This document shows, in pieces, positions 28,987-37,164 of a stretch of DNA of 64,000 nucleotides. The stretch covers positions 141,521-205,520 of the forward strand of contig NZ_BPLU01000006.1 of the NCBI RefSeq assembly GCF_019656315.1. Reading direction: 5' to 3'. The notes beneath the pieces are model-generated. The model ran no database searches and was not told the origin of the DNA. It was given only the letters and a program-made list of their open reading frames with translations. This stretch comes from Flavobacterium sp. UMI-01 (GTDB taxonomy: Bacteria > Bacteroidota > Bacteroidia > Flavobacteriales > Flavobacteriaceae). Position 1 is the first letter of the stretch. The number at the start of each line of letters is the position of its first letter. The position numbers and the translations under genes are program-made.

Positions 28987-29442
28987 ATGAAAACTCACTC
29001 ACTGATTGCAGGACTTCTTATCCTTTTTGTGTCCTGCACCAACAATGACCCTATCACGGACTATACCGCACAAAACGATCAAGAAATCAATACTTACATC
29101 ACCGAAAAACAATTGACCACTATCAAAACCGATTCTGGCTTGTACTATGCCATTACTGAAGAAGGCGACGGCGCACAACCCACTTCTAGTTCGAATGTAA
29201 CAGTTGCTTACAAAGGAACGTTCATCAATGGAGTGGTATTTGATCAAAGTTCGGCAGCCGGTATTACTTTTAACCTCAAAAATGTTATCAAAGGTTGGAC
29301 AGAAGGCATCACCTATTTCAAAGAAGGGGGCAAAGGTCTTTTACTAATTCCTTCTCATTTAGCCTACGGCAACAGAAGTTACCTAACTATTCCCGCTGGC
29401 TCGGTACTTATTTTCGAAATTCATCTCATTAGTGTAAACTAA
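28987..29442 (+). CDS. FKBP-type peptidyl-prolyl isomerase lipoprotein (copy 1)
   Basis: 151 residues. Lipobox LFVSC (Cys at residue 17). The FKBP domain runs from about residue 60: VTVAYKGTFINGVVFDQS, VIKGWTEGITYFKEGGKG and IPAGSVLIFEIHLISV. The linker DYTAQNDQEINTYIT is shared with the next gene. It probably assists folding at the cell envelope. It starts 3 nt after the AsmA-like gene. Confidence 0.92.
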   Translation: MKTHSLIAGLLILFVSCTNNDPITDYTAQNDQEINTYITEKQLTTIKTDSGLYYAITEEGDGAQPTSSSNVTVAYKGTFINGVVFDQSSAAGITFNLKNVIKGWTEGITYFKEGGKGLLLIPSHLAYGNRSYLTIPAGSVLIFEIHLISVN

Positions 29443-29509
29443 TCTCCAAAGTTTTTTTTAGAAACAACGCAAACACCCAGTAAAACAAAGAATTAAATTA
29501 AAATAGATT

Positions 29510-29989
29510 ATGAAATACCTCGTATTAGCACTCGCCTTAACAGTATCTTTTACATCTTGTAAAAAGAAAGAACAAGAACCAACTCAAGAAACCGCTGTCC
29601 TTAGTGATTATACCGCTAAAAATGAACAAGAAATAAAGGACTATTTAGCCAAAAACAATTTGACAGCAACAAAAACCGATTCAGGTTTATACTACATTAT
29701 TACCGAAGAAGGCACAGGTGCACAACCTACAGCTGAGTCTCAGGTAACAGTAGCCTACAAAGGGTATTTTACTGATGGAAATGTCTTTGATCAAAGTGGT
29801 CCTGAAGGAATTAGTTTTGGGTTGCAACAAGTTATTCCTGGGTGGACTGAAGGAATCACCTACTTCAAAGAAGGTGGAAAAGGTGTATTGCTTATTCCTG
29901 CACACATTGGATACGGCAACAATACCATGGGAAAAATTCCTGGTGGTTCAGTACTGTTATTTGACATACATTTACTTAAAGTGCAGTAA
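29510..29989 (+). CDS. FKBP-type peptidyl-prolyl isomerase lipoprotein (copy 2)
   Basis: 159 residues. Lipobox FTSC (Cys at residue 17) is followed by KKKEQEP, then the same linker and FKBP domain as the preceding gene (DYTAKNEQEIKDYLA, VTVAYKGYFTDGNVFDQS, GWTEGITYFKEGGKG). The two are clearly tandem paralogues, 67 nt apart. Confidence 0.92.
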   Translation: MKYLVLALALTVSFTSCKKKEQEPTQETAVLSDYTAKNEQEIKDYLAKNNLTATKTDSGLYYIITEEGTGAQPTAESQVTVAYKGYFTDGNVFDQSGPEGISFGLQQVIPGWTEGITYFKEGGKGVLLIPAHIGYGNNTMGKIPGGSVLLFDIHLLKVQ

Positions 29990-30008
29990 TTTTTTGTATC
30001 TTAAGCTC

Positions 30009-30129
30009 TTCCCACCGAGTCACAACGGTTTCTTACCCTACGCTATTAAGGGATTTAAATCGTTGTGACTCGTTGTAAATTTGCAAAAATTTGATTTGTG
30101 ATAAATCAAATTGAAATTATTGGTGGGAA
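30009..30129. repeat. Nested inverted repeats between FKBP copy 2 and hflX
   Basis: Outer repeat TTCCCACC (30009-30016) / GGTGGGAA (30122-30129). Inner repeat CGAGTCACAACG (30016-30027) / CGTTGTGACTCG (30061-30072). A third hairpin, 10-bp stem, is at 30088-30112. No T-run follows any of them. It looks like a small non-autonomous element or folded RNA. Confidence 0.6.
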
Positions 30130-30180
30130 TTCTACAAAAAGAATAAAATAAATTACAATCATTACTAGCCTGCAAATCAT

Positions 30181-30188
30181 TAAATTTG
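30181..30188 (+). promoter_or_regulatory. -7 promoter box of hflX (TAAATTTG)
   Basis: Exact TAnnTTTG, 16 nt before the hflX ATG. No TTG is seen at the usual -33 distance. Confidence 0.45.
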
Positions 30189-30204
30189 TGGCTTATTCCA
30201 TATT

Positions 30205-31437
30205 ATGTTAGAAAAAGAAATAATCAATTTTGAAAAAACAGCCATCGTAGGTATTGTTACGCAAAACCAATCGGAGGATAAACTTAATGAATACCTTGAC
30301 GAGCTAGAGTTTTTAACTTATACAGCTGGTGGTCAAGTTGTCAAGCGTTTTTCTCAAAAAATGGATAAACCCAATCCTAAAACCTTTGTAGGTACAGGAA
30401 AATTGGATGAAATCTTGTTGTATATTAAAGAACATAAAGTTTCGACTTTGATTTTTGACGATGAACTGTCACCGTCTCAACAAAAAAACATTTCCAAACT
30501 TATCCCAGATTGTAAAGTACTCGATAGAACCAATCTCATCCTGGATATTTTTGCCCAACGCGCCGAAACATCTTATGCTAGAACACAGGTCGAACTGGCA
30601 CAATGCCAATATTTGTTGCCACGTCTTTCAGGTATGTGGACACACTTGGAACGCCAAAAAGGGGGAATCGGGATGCGTGGACCTGGAGAAACAGAGATTG
30701 AAACTGATAGACGTATTGTACGAGACAGAATCTCTCTTTTGAAAGATAAAATCAAAACCATCGACAAGCAAATGGGAGTGCAGCGAAGCAACCGTGGCGC
30801 TATGGTACGAGTAGCTCTTGTGGGTTATACCAATGTAGGAAAATCGACTTTGATGAATGCCGTGGGAAAAAGTGATGTTTTTGTAGAGAACAAACTCTTT
30901 GCGACCTTGGATACTACCGTGCGTAAGGTGGTGATTAAAAATCTCCCGTTTTTATTATCGGATACGGTAGGTTTCATCCGAAAATTGCCTACACAATTAG
31001 TGGATTCTTTTAAAAGTACCCTAGACGAAGTGCGCGAAGCCGACTTATTATTACACGTTGTAGATATTTCACACCCTGATTTTGAAGACCATATCGCATC
31101 AGTGAATCAAACTTTGACTGATATCAAAGCACATGACAAACCTACGATTATGGTATTCAATAAAATCGACGCCTACCGCCATTTGACCATTGACGAAGAC
31201 GATTTGATGACTGAAAAAACGCCCAAGCATTATACGCTAGACGAATGGAAATCGACTTGGATGAATCGAGTGGGTGAATCTAAAGCGTTGTTTATTTCGG
31301 CCACAAATAAAGAAAATTTTGAAGAATTCAGAGAACGTGTTTATGAAGCTGTAAGACAAATTCACATCACACGTTTCCCTTATAATAAGTTCTTATATCC
31401 CGATTATAAGGATGCCATTGATAAAGAAGAGGAATAA
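30205..31437 (+). CDS. hflX: GTPase HflX
   Basis: 410 residues. The N-terminal HflX domain (TYTAGGQVVKRFSQKMDKPNPKTFVGTGKLDEI) and the linker RLSGMWTHLERQKGGIGMRGPGETEIE are diagnostic. The G domain has G1 GYTNVGKST, G3 DTVGF and G4 NKID. HflX binds the large ribosomal subunit and rescues or splits stalled ribosomes, mainly under stress. Full length, single gene. Confidence 0.97.
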   Translation: MLEKEIINFEKTAIVGIVTQNQSEDKLNEYLDELEFLTYTAGGQVVKRFSQKMDKPNPKTFVGTGKLDEILLYIKEHKVSTLIFDDELSPSQQKNISKLIPDCKVLDRTNLILDIFAQRAETSYARTQVELAQCQYLLPRLSGMWTHLERQKGGIGMRGPGETEIETDRRIVRDRISLLKDKIKTIDKQMGVQRSNRGAMVRVALVGYTNVGKSTLMNAVGKSDVFVENKLFATLDTTVRKVVIKNLPFLLSDTVGFIRKLPTQLVDSFKSTLDEVREADLLLHVVDISHPDFEDHIASVNQTLTDIKAHDKPTIMVFNKIDAYRHLTIDEDDLMTEKTPKHYTLDEWKSTWMNRVGESKALFISATNKENFEEFRERVYEAVRQIHITRFPYNKFLYPDYKDAIDKEEE

Positions 31438-31442
31438 TTCCG

Positions 31443-31621
31443 CCCAAATTTAAAACCCAAATTCCGCAATAGAAATCTACTCAACTTTATTTTTCAATAC
31501 TTTCGTTTCCCTACGAAATCTATTGCGGAATTTAGGCTAAAATCTTGGTTGAAAAGCCTTGTCAATTCAAATTTTAACCTTTCTCTTTTTTCAACACCCA
31601 AATTAGTTGCGTAATTTGGGT
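31443..31621. repeat. Inverted-repeat element in the hflX - 31877 gap
   Basis: The 439-bp gap 31438-31876 holds a 15-bp inverted repeat (31459-31473 / 31519-31533, AAATTCCGCAATAGA against its complement). A local hairpin ACCCAAATT / AATTTGGGT lies at 31596-31621, and CCCAAATT at 31443-31450 also pairs with the last arm. From 31640 to 31876 I see no gene and no further structure. Confidence 0.6.
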
Positions 31622-31876
31622 AGTAATAGAAAAAATAACACGTTTAATCGGGTTAATTTAAAAATACTGCCTGTCATTTTATAATGAATCTCTTAACTTT
31701 TTGATTGCCTAAAAAGAGGTAACTTTATGGTGTTGTGTTTCCCATAATCTCTCCCAACCAAAATACCGCAATTCATCCTTTCATGATGGTAAACTCCTTA
31801 CTATCCTGATTCAATTTGCCAATGTGCATCTTATATTATGCTGACTTAGATTACTTCAAACACTAAACTATTTATA

Positions 31877-32407
31877 ATGAAATCTTTAATTGTCATTTTG
31901 TTGTTTTTTAGTTTTACCCTAACCTCGTTTTCACAAGAGAAACCAGCATCCGAAGACGGAGCCATGGACATTACCAAATTACCTGAAATCGTAATTAATA
32001 AAGCTGAGAAAGATTTCTCTGTTTACATCCATCATCATAATCCCGACCAAAGCGTAAAACGTATTCAGGATAAATTTATAGCCTATGATATTGGAAAAGA
32101 TTACGAAGGATACGAAGAATACCTGGTGGTGATGGAACTAAAAAAAGGGTCTTTAGCTGCCACTTATAATGAAAATGGAAAATTGACTCGTGTGGTGGAA
32201 AATTATAAAAATGTAAGGTTACCCAATAACGTCATTGTTTCGGTTTATAAATCCTATCCTGAGTGGACGATATTGAATGATAAATTAATGTCTGAACAAA
32301 TAGACGGAGAAATTATTCAAAATCGATACACCTTAAAAATCAAAAAAGGGAAAGAAACAAAGCGACTCGTAGTCAATCCCAATGGAGAAATTTTAAAAGT
32401 ACTTTAA
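31877..32407 (+). CDS. Secreted protein, PepSY-like domain candidate
   Basis: 176 residues. Signal peptide MKSLIVILLFFSFTLTSFSQ. The rest shows alternating strand and helix with KGSLAATYNENGKLTRVVE followed by PNNVIVSVYKSYPEWTIL, the arrangement of PepSY-like periplasmic domains. No catalytic motif. It ends just before a bidirectional-looking terminator at 32411-32451. Function unknown. Confidence 0.6.
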   Translation: MKSLIVILLFFSFTLTSFSQEKPASEDGAMDITKLPEIVINKAEKDFSVYIHHHNPDQSVKRIQDKFIAYDIGKDYEGYEEYLVVMELKKGSLAATYNENGKLTRVVENYKNVRLPNNVIVSVYKSYPEWTILNDKLMSEQIDGEIIQNRYTLKIKKGKETKRLVVNPNGEILKVL

Positions 32408-32410
32408 TCT

Positions 32411-32451
32411 AAAACTCAAAACCCTAAAAATTAAGGTTTTGAGTTTTTTTT
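32411..32451 (+). terminator. Terminator between convergent genes
   Basis: Perfect 13-bp stem AAAACTCAAAACC (32411-32423) / GGTTTTGAGTTTT (32435-32447), then T to 32451. It closes the 31877 gene and partly overlaps the end of the convergent DUF3078 gene at 32450. Confidence 0.8.
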
Positions 32452-33298
32452 AAAATCCATAATTGGCTCCAAGACCAAAAACTTCACGTATTTGAGTTCC
32501 TTTGATGGCATTATCATCATAAATAGCTTGCAATGCAATATTAGCCGTTAAGTATTTATTGATTTTCATAACCACATTCATTTGGTAATCAACATCAACA
32601 TTTTTGGGTTTTTCCAAATAATTAGAATACAGATTCAATCTGTTTTCGACCGAAACGTTAGTCATGATATTGACTTTGTAATAGGCTGAGACACTGGCTC
32701 CAAATTCGAAACGGGTCACATCTCCTTGTTGCACCCCAAATGAAGGTCCTAAATCAGTAAAATGTTTGTGAACAATAATGAGTTTGCTGGTGGCTGGCGC
32801 AATGTTGACACTTAAATTATCACTTTTTTTCCAAAGCATACCGGGACCTAATTGAAAATAGGCAGGAGAGAAAAAATGCGATAGCAAATCACCTGATTTA
32901 TTATAACCAACATCCATTTGGGTTTTAAAATTAAAAAAAGCAGAATAGTACCAATTGTTAGACGCTTTTTTACCCCAAAGCGAATTCAGTTCCAATCGGT
33001 CATCTGTTTTGGCTGTTACGGGTTCGCCTTTAATTTTACTCAAACCATAGGCCAAAATAAATTTGTTATCCCAAACCACTTCGCCTTTTTTATAATTGAA
33101 ATCATAATTGAGACCAAAATTTCCAGCAACATTCGATGTACCTCCCCCTAACCATTCTTGATTATAAGCTGATTGATTAAAAAGCAACGAAATGTTTCCT
33201 TTTTTAGTCCAAACTTTAGTCGTGTCATTCACTTTTTCTTGGGCTTGGATAGCCAAAGCCAAAAAAGCAAAACAAAGGGTGAATACGCTTTTTTTCAT
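32450..33298 (-). CDS. DUF3078 outer-membrane beta-barrel-like protein
   Basis: 282 residues from the ATG at 33298 (signal peptide MKKSVFTLCFAFLALAIQAQ). The frame is open 50 codons further upstream, but that extension overlaps the next gene and lacks a signal sequence. A near-consensus -7 box (TATATTTA on the minus strand) at 33322-33329 supports 33298. DUF3078 motif: NISLLFNQSAYNQEWLGGGTS. It probably forms an outer-membrane barrel. It is the last gene after the suf cluster. Confidence 0.85.
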   Translation of the reverse strand: MKKSVFTLCFAFLALAIQAQEKVNDTTKVWTKKGNISLLFNQSAYNQEWLGGGTSNVAGNFGLNYDFNYKKGEVVWDNKFILAYGLSKIKGEPVTAKTDDRLELNSLWGKKASNNWYYSAFFNFKTQMDVGYNKSGDLLSHFFSPAYFQLGPGMLWKKSDNLSVNIAPATSKLIIVHKHFTDLGPSFGVQQGDVTRFEFGASVSAYYKVNIMTNVSVENRLNLYSNYLEKPKNVDVDYQMNVVMKINKYLTANIALQAIYDDNAIKGTQIREVFGLGANYGF

Positions 33299-33398
33299 AG
33301 TAATAAAGATTTGGTTTTTTGTAAATATAAAAAAAATGCCCCTTACTAAGCGGGAAAAAAACCTAGTAATGGGCCAATTTTTTAAGAAGTTTATAAGA

Positions 33399-33908
33399 TT
33401 ACTTTTTAAGTGCTTTGTACAAAGGCACTGCTGAGCAGGCTTCTCCATACATTATACTACGTGCGTAAGGCTGTAAATAGTGTGCGGCCAATACATACGC
33501 TCGAGTAGGTACTGGTTTCTTAGAACAGCCTTTGATAATCATCGATTTGTTAGTGTACACGGTATAATCAATCTTTGGCAATAACTCTTCATACAAGGAA
33601 GCATCCAAATCTGTAAGAGTACCATCTACAATTTTTTTTGCAAAAGGAGCCAACTGTATCGCCACTAAAATAGAAGCCCAAGCCGGTACAATTGCATCGG
33701 TGCTACAATGTACCGCCACCAAATGATCTTGATATTGTGACCAATCGTGGTTTTTGAGATTTTCTCTAAACTCTTTTTCTTTTAATAAAAAGCCTTCTAA
33801 AAGCCATTGCGAAATATCGATTTGTGTACGAATCCCTTTTGGATAATAATCCTCAAGGTCAAACACTTCGAGTTTGCTCTCCGCAACTTTATTAATTATT
33901 TCGTCCAT
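33399..33908 (-). CDS. DUF2480 family protein
   Basis: 169 residues, soluble. Recognised as DUF2480 from DLEDYYPKGIRTQIDISQWL, HLVAVHCSTDAIVPAWASILV and VYTNKSMIIKGCSKKPVPTRAYV. It contains conserved Cys residues in the last two segments. It regularly follows the SUF genes in Bacteroidota, which suggests a role near Fe-S assembly. Mechanism unknown. Confidence 0.85.
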   Translation of the reverse strand: MDEIINKVAESKLEVFDLEDYYPKGIRTQIDISQWLLEGFLLKEKEFRENLKNHDWSQYQDHLVAVHCSTDAIVPAWASILVAIQLAPFAKKIVDGTLTDLDASLYEELLPKIDYTVYTNKSMIIKGCSKKPVPTRAYVLAAHYLQPYARSIMYGEACSAVPLYKALKK

Positions 33909-33994
33909 TTTTTTTTATTTAGTGATCAAGTAATCGGTTTTTAAGCGATCAATTGATACTGATGACTTAAAAACGGATCACTGAATACTTTTTA

Positions 33995-34318
33995 TTAAAG
34001 CATTCCTAATTCTAATTTAGCCTCTTCACTCATCAAGTCTTTGCTCCATGGTGGGTCAAAAGTGATTTCAACCTCGGCATCTTTGATGTGTTCAATAGCT
34101 TTTATTTTTTCTTCCACTTCTCTTGGTAAACTCTCCGCCACAGGACAGTTAGGAGAAGTTAAGGTCATCAGGATTTTCACCTCATAGTCGGTATTAACCA
34201 TTACATCATAAATCAACCCTAATTCGTAAATATCCACAGGAATCTCAGGATCATAAATTGTTTTCAACTTTTTTACAATCGCTTCTCCTAATTCGTTAGT
34301 ATCTATTTCTTGTTCCAT
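33995..34318 (-). CDS. sufT: SUF-associated Fe-S assembly protein, SufT/MIP18 (DUF59)
   Basis: 107 residues from ATG 34318; ATG 34327 would add MIK. MIP18 motif: IYDPEIPVDIYELGLIYDV, TLTSPNCPVAESLP with the conserved Cys, and FDPPWSKDLMSEEAKLELGML at the end. It assists maturation of Fe-S proteins. It lies downstream of sufE, separated by the GxxExxY gene. Confidence 0.9.
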   Translation of the reverse strand: MEQEIDTNELGEAIVKKLKTIYDPEIPVDIYELGLIYDVMVNTDYEVKILMTLTSPNCPVAESLPREVEEKIKAIEHIKDAEVEITFDPPWSKDLMSEEAKLELGML

Positions 34319-34396
34319 TTTTATCATTTTTTTGTTTTTTAAACATATAAGTAATTTAAGTTTTTATTCCTCAAACTTAATACTTAGATGTTTTTG

Positions 34397-34810
34397 TTAG
34401 TCATTTAAACTTCTAAAATATTCATTTACTATGGTTTTTTGGCCTTCGTAATAAATATTTTTAACATTAAAATTAATTAATAATCCCATTGGAGCATTCA
34501 ATAAGTTCATATAAGTTAGTAATTGTGCTTCAAAAAGCGGACTCATTTCAGAAACAGATTTCAATTCTACTACTAATGTGCTTTCTACAAATAAATCGCA
34601 CCTTAACTTAGACTCTAATTCATATCCTTTGTATTTTAAAGGTATTGCTAATTCAGAGATAAAATTTATTTTTCGTAATTCAAGTTCTTTTTTTAAACAT
34701 TGATGATACACCGATTCCAATAGGCCTGGGCCTATACTTTTATGAACTTCTATAGCGGCTCCGTTCAACTCATAAACTAAATCTTTCAACCTGCTTTTCG
34801 TTATACACAT
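34397..34810 (-). CDS. GxxExxY protein (PD-(D/E)XK-like nuclease fold)
   Basis: 137 residues from ATG 34810; the frame also has a TTG at 34831. The name-giving motif is GPGLLESVYHQCL. The nuclease-like core runs ...KYKGYELESKLRCDLFVESTLVVELKSV, with Asp and the Glu-x-Lys pair in place. The cellular role is unproven. It interrupts the suf cluster and looks inserted: it reads as a gene common in mobile and accessory contexts. It is intact. Confidence 0.85.
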   Translation of the reverse strand: MCITKSRLKDLVYELNGAAIEVHKSIGPGLLESVYHQCLKKELELRKINFISELAIPLKYKGYELESKLRCDLFVESTLVVELKSVSEMSPLFEAQLLTYMNLLNAPMGLLINFNVKNIYYEGQKTIVNEYFRSLND

Positions 34811-34903
34811 AACAATTAGTTTTTTAATCAACTAAATATAGTTTAAGTTTATTTAAGAAAAAAAACTTACATGGCTTATATGGTTGAAAAAAGTTCTAAA
34901 AAA

Positions 34904-35323
34904 TCAAGCCTTAGCATTGAATGCTATCGCATACATCTTGATGTTTTTAATCATCGAGACCAATCCATTGGCTCTTGTTGGTGACAAATGTTCTTTTAAT
35001 CCTATTTTGTCAATAAAACTCATATCGGCATCTATGATATCGTTTGGTGTTTGATTTGAAAACACTCTAATCAATATAGCAATGATTCCTTTGGTCAATA
35101 TGGCATCACTATCAGCCGTGAAAACAACTTTATCATCGGCTTGTTCTCCTTGAAGCCACACTTTGGATTGACAGCCTTTGATTAAATTATTGTCGGTTTT
35201 GTATTCTTCTTTAATGAGTGGTAATTTTTTACCCAGTTCGATGATGTATTCGTAACGTTCCATCCAGTCATCAAACATCGAAAACTCATCTACTATTTCG
35301 TCTTGTATTGCTTTAATTGTCAT
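34904..35323 (-). CDS. sufE: SufE-like sulfur acceptor
   Basis: 139 residues from ATG 35323; a TTG at 35338 is less likely. The persulfide-accepting Cys is in LIKGCQSKVWLQ. It takes sulfur from SufS and enhances its activity. It overlaps the upstream lipoprotein gene by 11 nt, indicating coupling. Confidence 0.93.
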   Translation of the reverse strand: MTIKAIQDEIVDEFSMFDDWMERYEYIIELGKKLPLIKEEYKTDNNLIKGCQSKVWLQGEQADDKVVFTADSDAILTKGIIAILIRVFSNQTPNDIIDADMSFIDKIGLKEHLSPTRANGLVSMIKNIKMYAIAFNAKA

Positions 35324-35756
35324 TGTTTTGTTTTGCAAAAGAATTTATTTTTTCTACTATTTCTTTTATTTGTTCTGGAGGAAATCCATGGTCAAACGAA
35401 GCCGATTCATAGATTTTCTCTTTGTATGTAATATTCAGATTCGCTATTGCTGCTCCGTCATAAAATCGTTTTTGTGTAGGTGATTTTAAAGTTTTTAGTT
35501 GCTCTAAATCTACTTTTTCAAACAGCTTCACCAAGGCTTTCCAATCCGTATCTGATATTTTTATTTTATTACGCTTTTCGTTTCCTGAACGATCATTACT
35601 TACCCAAACTTCCTGATTATTAATGGTTGTCTTTTGATAAAAACCTCTCGAATGAGCAACATATTCAATTACTGCCGTTTTCAAATCTTGATTTGAATGT
35701 TCACATCCACTTTTTGAGATAAGAAGACTGAAAAGCAATAGTGAGAGTATTTTCAT
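35313..35756 (-). CDS. Conserved hypothetical lipoprotein
   Basis: 147 residues. The signal sequence MKILSLLLFSLLISKSGC ends in a Cys at residue 18, an atypical lipobox (SKSGC). A mixed alpha/beta domain with no known motif follows (YDGAAIANLNITYKEKIYESASFDHGFPPEQIK). It sits between sufS and sufE and overlaps sufE by 11 nt. Function unknown. Confidence 0.65.
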   Translation of the reverse strand: MKILSLLLFSLLISKSGCEHSNQDLKTAVIEYVAHSRGFYQKTTINNQEVWVSNDRSGNEKRNKIKISDTDWKALVKLFEKVDLEQLKTLKSPTQKRFYDGAAIANLNITYKEKIYESASFDHGFPPEQIKEIVEKINSFAKQNNDN

Positions 35757-35766
35757 AATTTATGTT

Positions 35767-36981
35767 TTACGACAACATCATTTGGGCTTTTTTGACCGCT
35801 GCAACCAGACTGTCAATTTCTTCTTTGGTATTGTAAAAAGAAATCGATGCGCGAATAGTTCCCGGAATTCCGTAAAACTGCATGATGGGTTGTGCACAAT
35901 GATGTCCTGTACGCACTGCAATTCCTAACTTATCGACAATCGAACCAATGTCATACGGATGGATTCCTTCAATATTAAACGATATCACTGATGTTTTATT
36001 TTTGGATGTTCCATATATACGCAAACCTTCAATTGCTACTAATTGCTTGGTGGCATATTCCAACAACTCCAATTCTTGTTTTTGAATGTTCTCAAAACCT
36101 ACAGAATTCATATAATCAATAGCAGTTCCTAAAACGATTCCTCCAGCAATATTAGGCGTTCCCGCTTCAAATTTATGAGGCAAATCAGCATACGTTGTTT
36201 TTTCGAAAGAGACTTCCTTAATCATCTCTCCACCTCCTTGATAAGGCGGTAGTTTATTCAACCAAGCTTCTTTTCCGTATAAAATTCCAGTTCCCGTAGG
36301 CCCACACATTTTATGACCAGAGAACACATAAAAATCACAATCCAATTCTCGAACATCTGGTTTGATATGCGGTACGGCTTGCGCGCCATCAATCAAAATA
36401 GCTGCTCCCACTTCATGCGCTTTTTCAATCATGTATTTCACAGGATTGACTGTTCCTAAGGCATTGGAAATATGATTCACGGTAACGATTTTCGTTTTAT
36501 CCGATAACAATTTATCGTATTCCGCCATAATCAATTCCCCGTCTTCATTCATCGGAATGACTCTTAGAGTAGCTCCTGTTTTTTCGCAAAGCATTTGCCA
36601 AGGCACAATATTACTATGATGCTCCAATGAAGAAACCACTACCTCATCGCCTGGTTTTAAAATAGAAGCAAAACCATTGGCAACCAAATTAATCCCGAAA
36701 GTGGTTCCTGAAGTAAACAACACTTCATGGGCATGTTCCGCATTGATGTGGGCTTGTACCTTACCGCGCGCTACTTCATACGCATCAGTAGCCAACTGGC
36801 TAAGCGTGTGCACTCCACGATGAATATTGGCATTAATTTCTTGGTAATATTGGGCTATTGCATCAATGACCACCTGAGGTTTTTGAGAAGTAGCTCCGTT
36901 ATCGAAATATACTAAAGGTTTTCCGTTTACTTTTTGAGAAAGAATAGGAAAATCGGCTCTTATTTTTTGTAAGTCTAACAT
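35767..36981 (-). CDS. sufS: Cysteine desulfurase SufS
   Basis: 404-residue PLP enzyme removing sulfur from cysteine. Motifs: YFDNGATSQKPQVVID near residue 25, HHSNIVPWQ, DGAQAVPHIKPDV, the PLP-Lys in FSGHKMCGPTG, and the persulfide Cys in RTGHHCAQPIM near the end. It is the first gene of the leftward cluster. sufB, sufC and sufD are not in this window. A TACTTTTG box (minus strand) at 37006-37013 lies just upstream. Confidence 0.97.
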   Translation of the reverse strand: MLDLQKIRADFPILSQKVNGKPLVYFDNGATSQKPQVVIDAIAQYYQEINANIHRGVHTLSQLATDAYEVARGKVQAHINAEHAHEVLFTSGTTFGINLVANGFASILKPGDEVVVSSLEHHSNIVPWQMLCEKTGATLRVIPMNEDGELIMAEYDKLLSDKTKIVTVNHISNALGTVNPVKYMIEKAHEVGAAILIDGAQAVPHIKPDVRELDCDFYVFSGHKMCGPTGTGILYGKEAWLNKLPPYQGGGEMIKEVSFEKTTYADLPHKFEAGTPNIAGGIVLGTAIDYMNSVGFENIQKQELELLEYATKQLVAIEGLRIYGTSKNKTSVISFNIEGIHPYDIGSIVDKLGIAVRTGHHCAQPIMQFYGIPGTIRASISFYNTKEEIDSLVAAVKKAQMMLS

Positions 36982-37005
36982 AATTATTTAGAAAAATTCT
37001 AAACA

Positions 37006-37013
37006 CAAAAGTA
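37006..37013 (-). promoter_or_regulatory. -7 promoter box of sufS (TACTTTTG)
   Basis: Minus-strand TAnnTTTG, 24 nt before the sufS ATG. No clear -33 TTG. Confidence 0.45.
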
Positions 37014-37164
37014 CTAATTCTAAATGGTTTTAATCACCTATTCACGAATTTTTAGGATTTGATTACAATATAGTTTTGGAAAACAATTGAATCATTTAAG
37101 TTTCTCTACTTATCTTCAAAATTGTTACTGAAAAATAATTAAATTGCAGTAAAATCAACTGAAA

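Noticed and set aside
32450..33448. Longer DUF3078 start at 33448
   Set aside because: The 50 extra codons overlap the DUF2480 gene and hide the clean signal peptide that begins at 33298.
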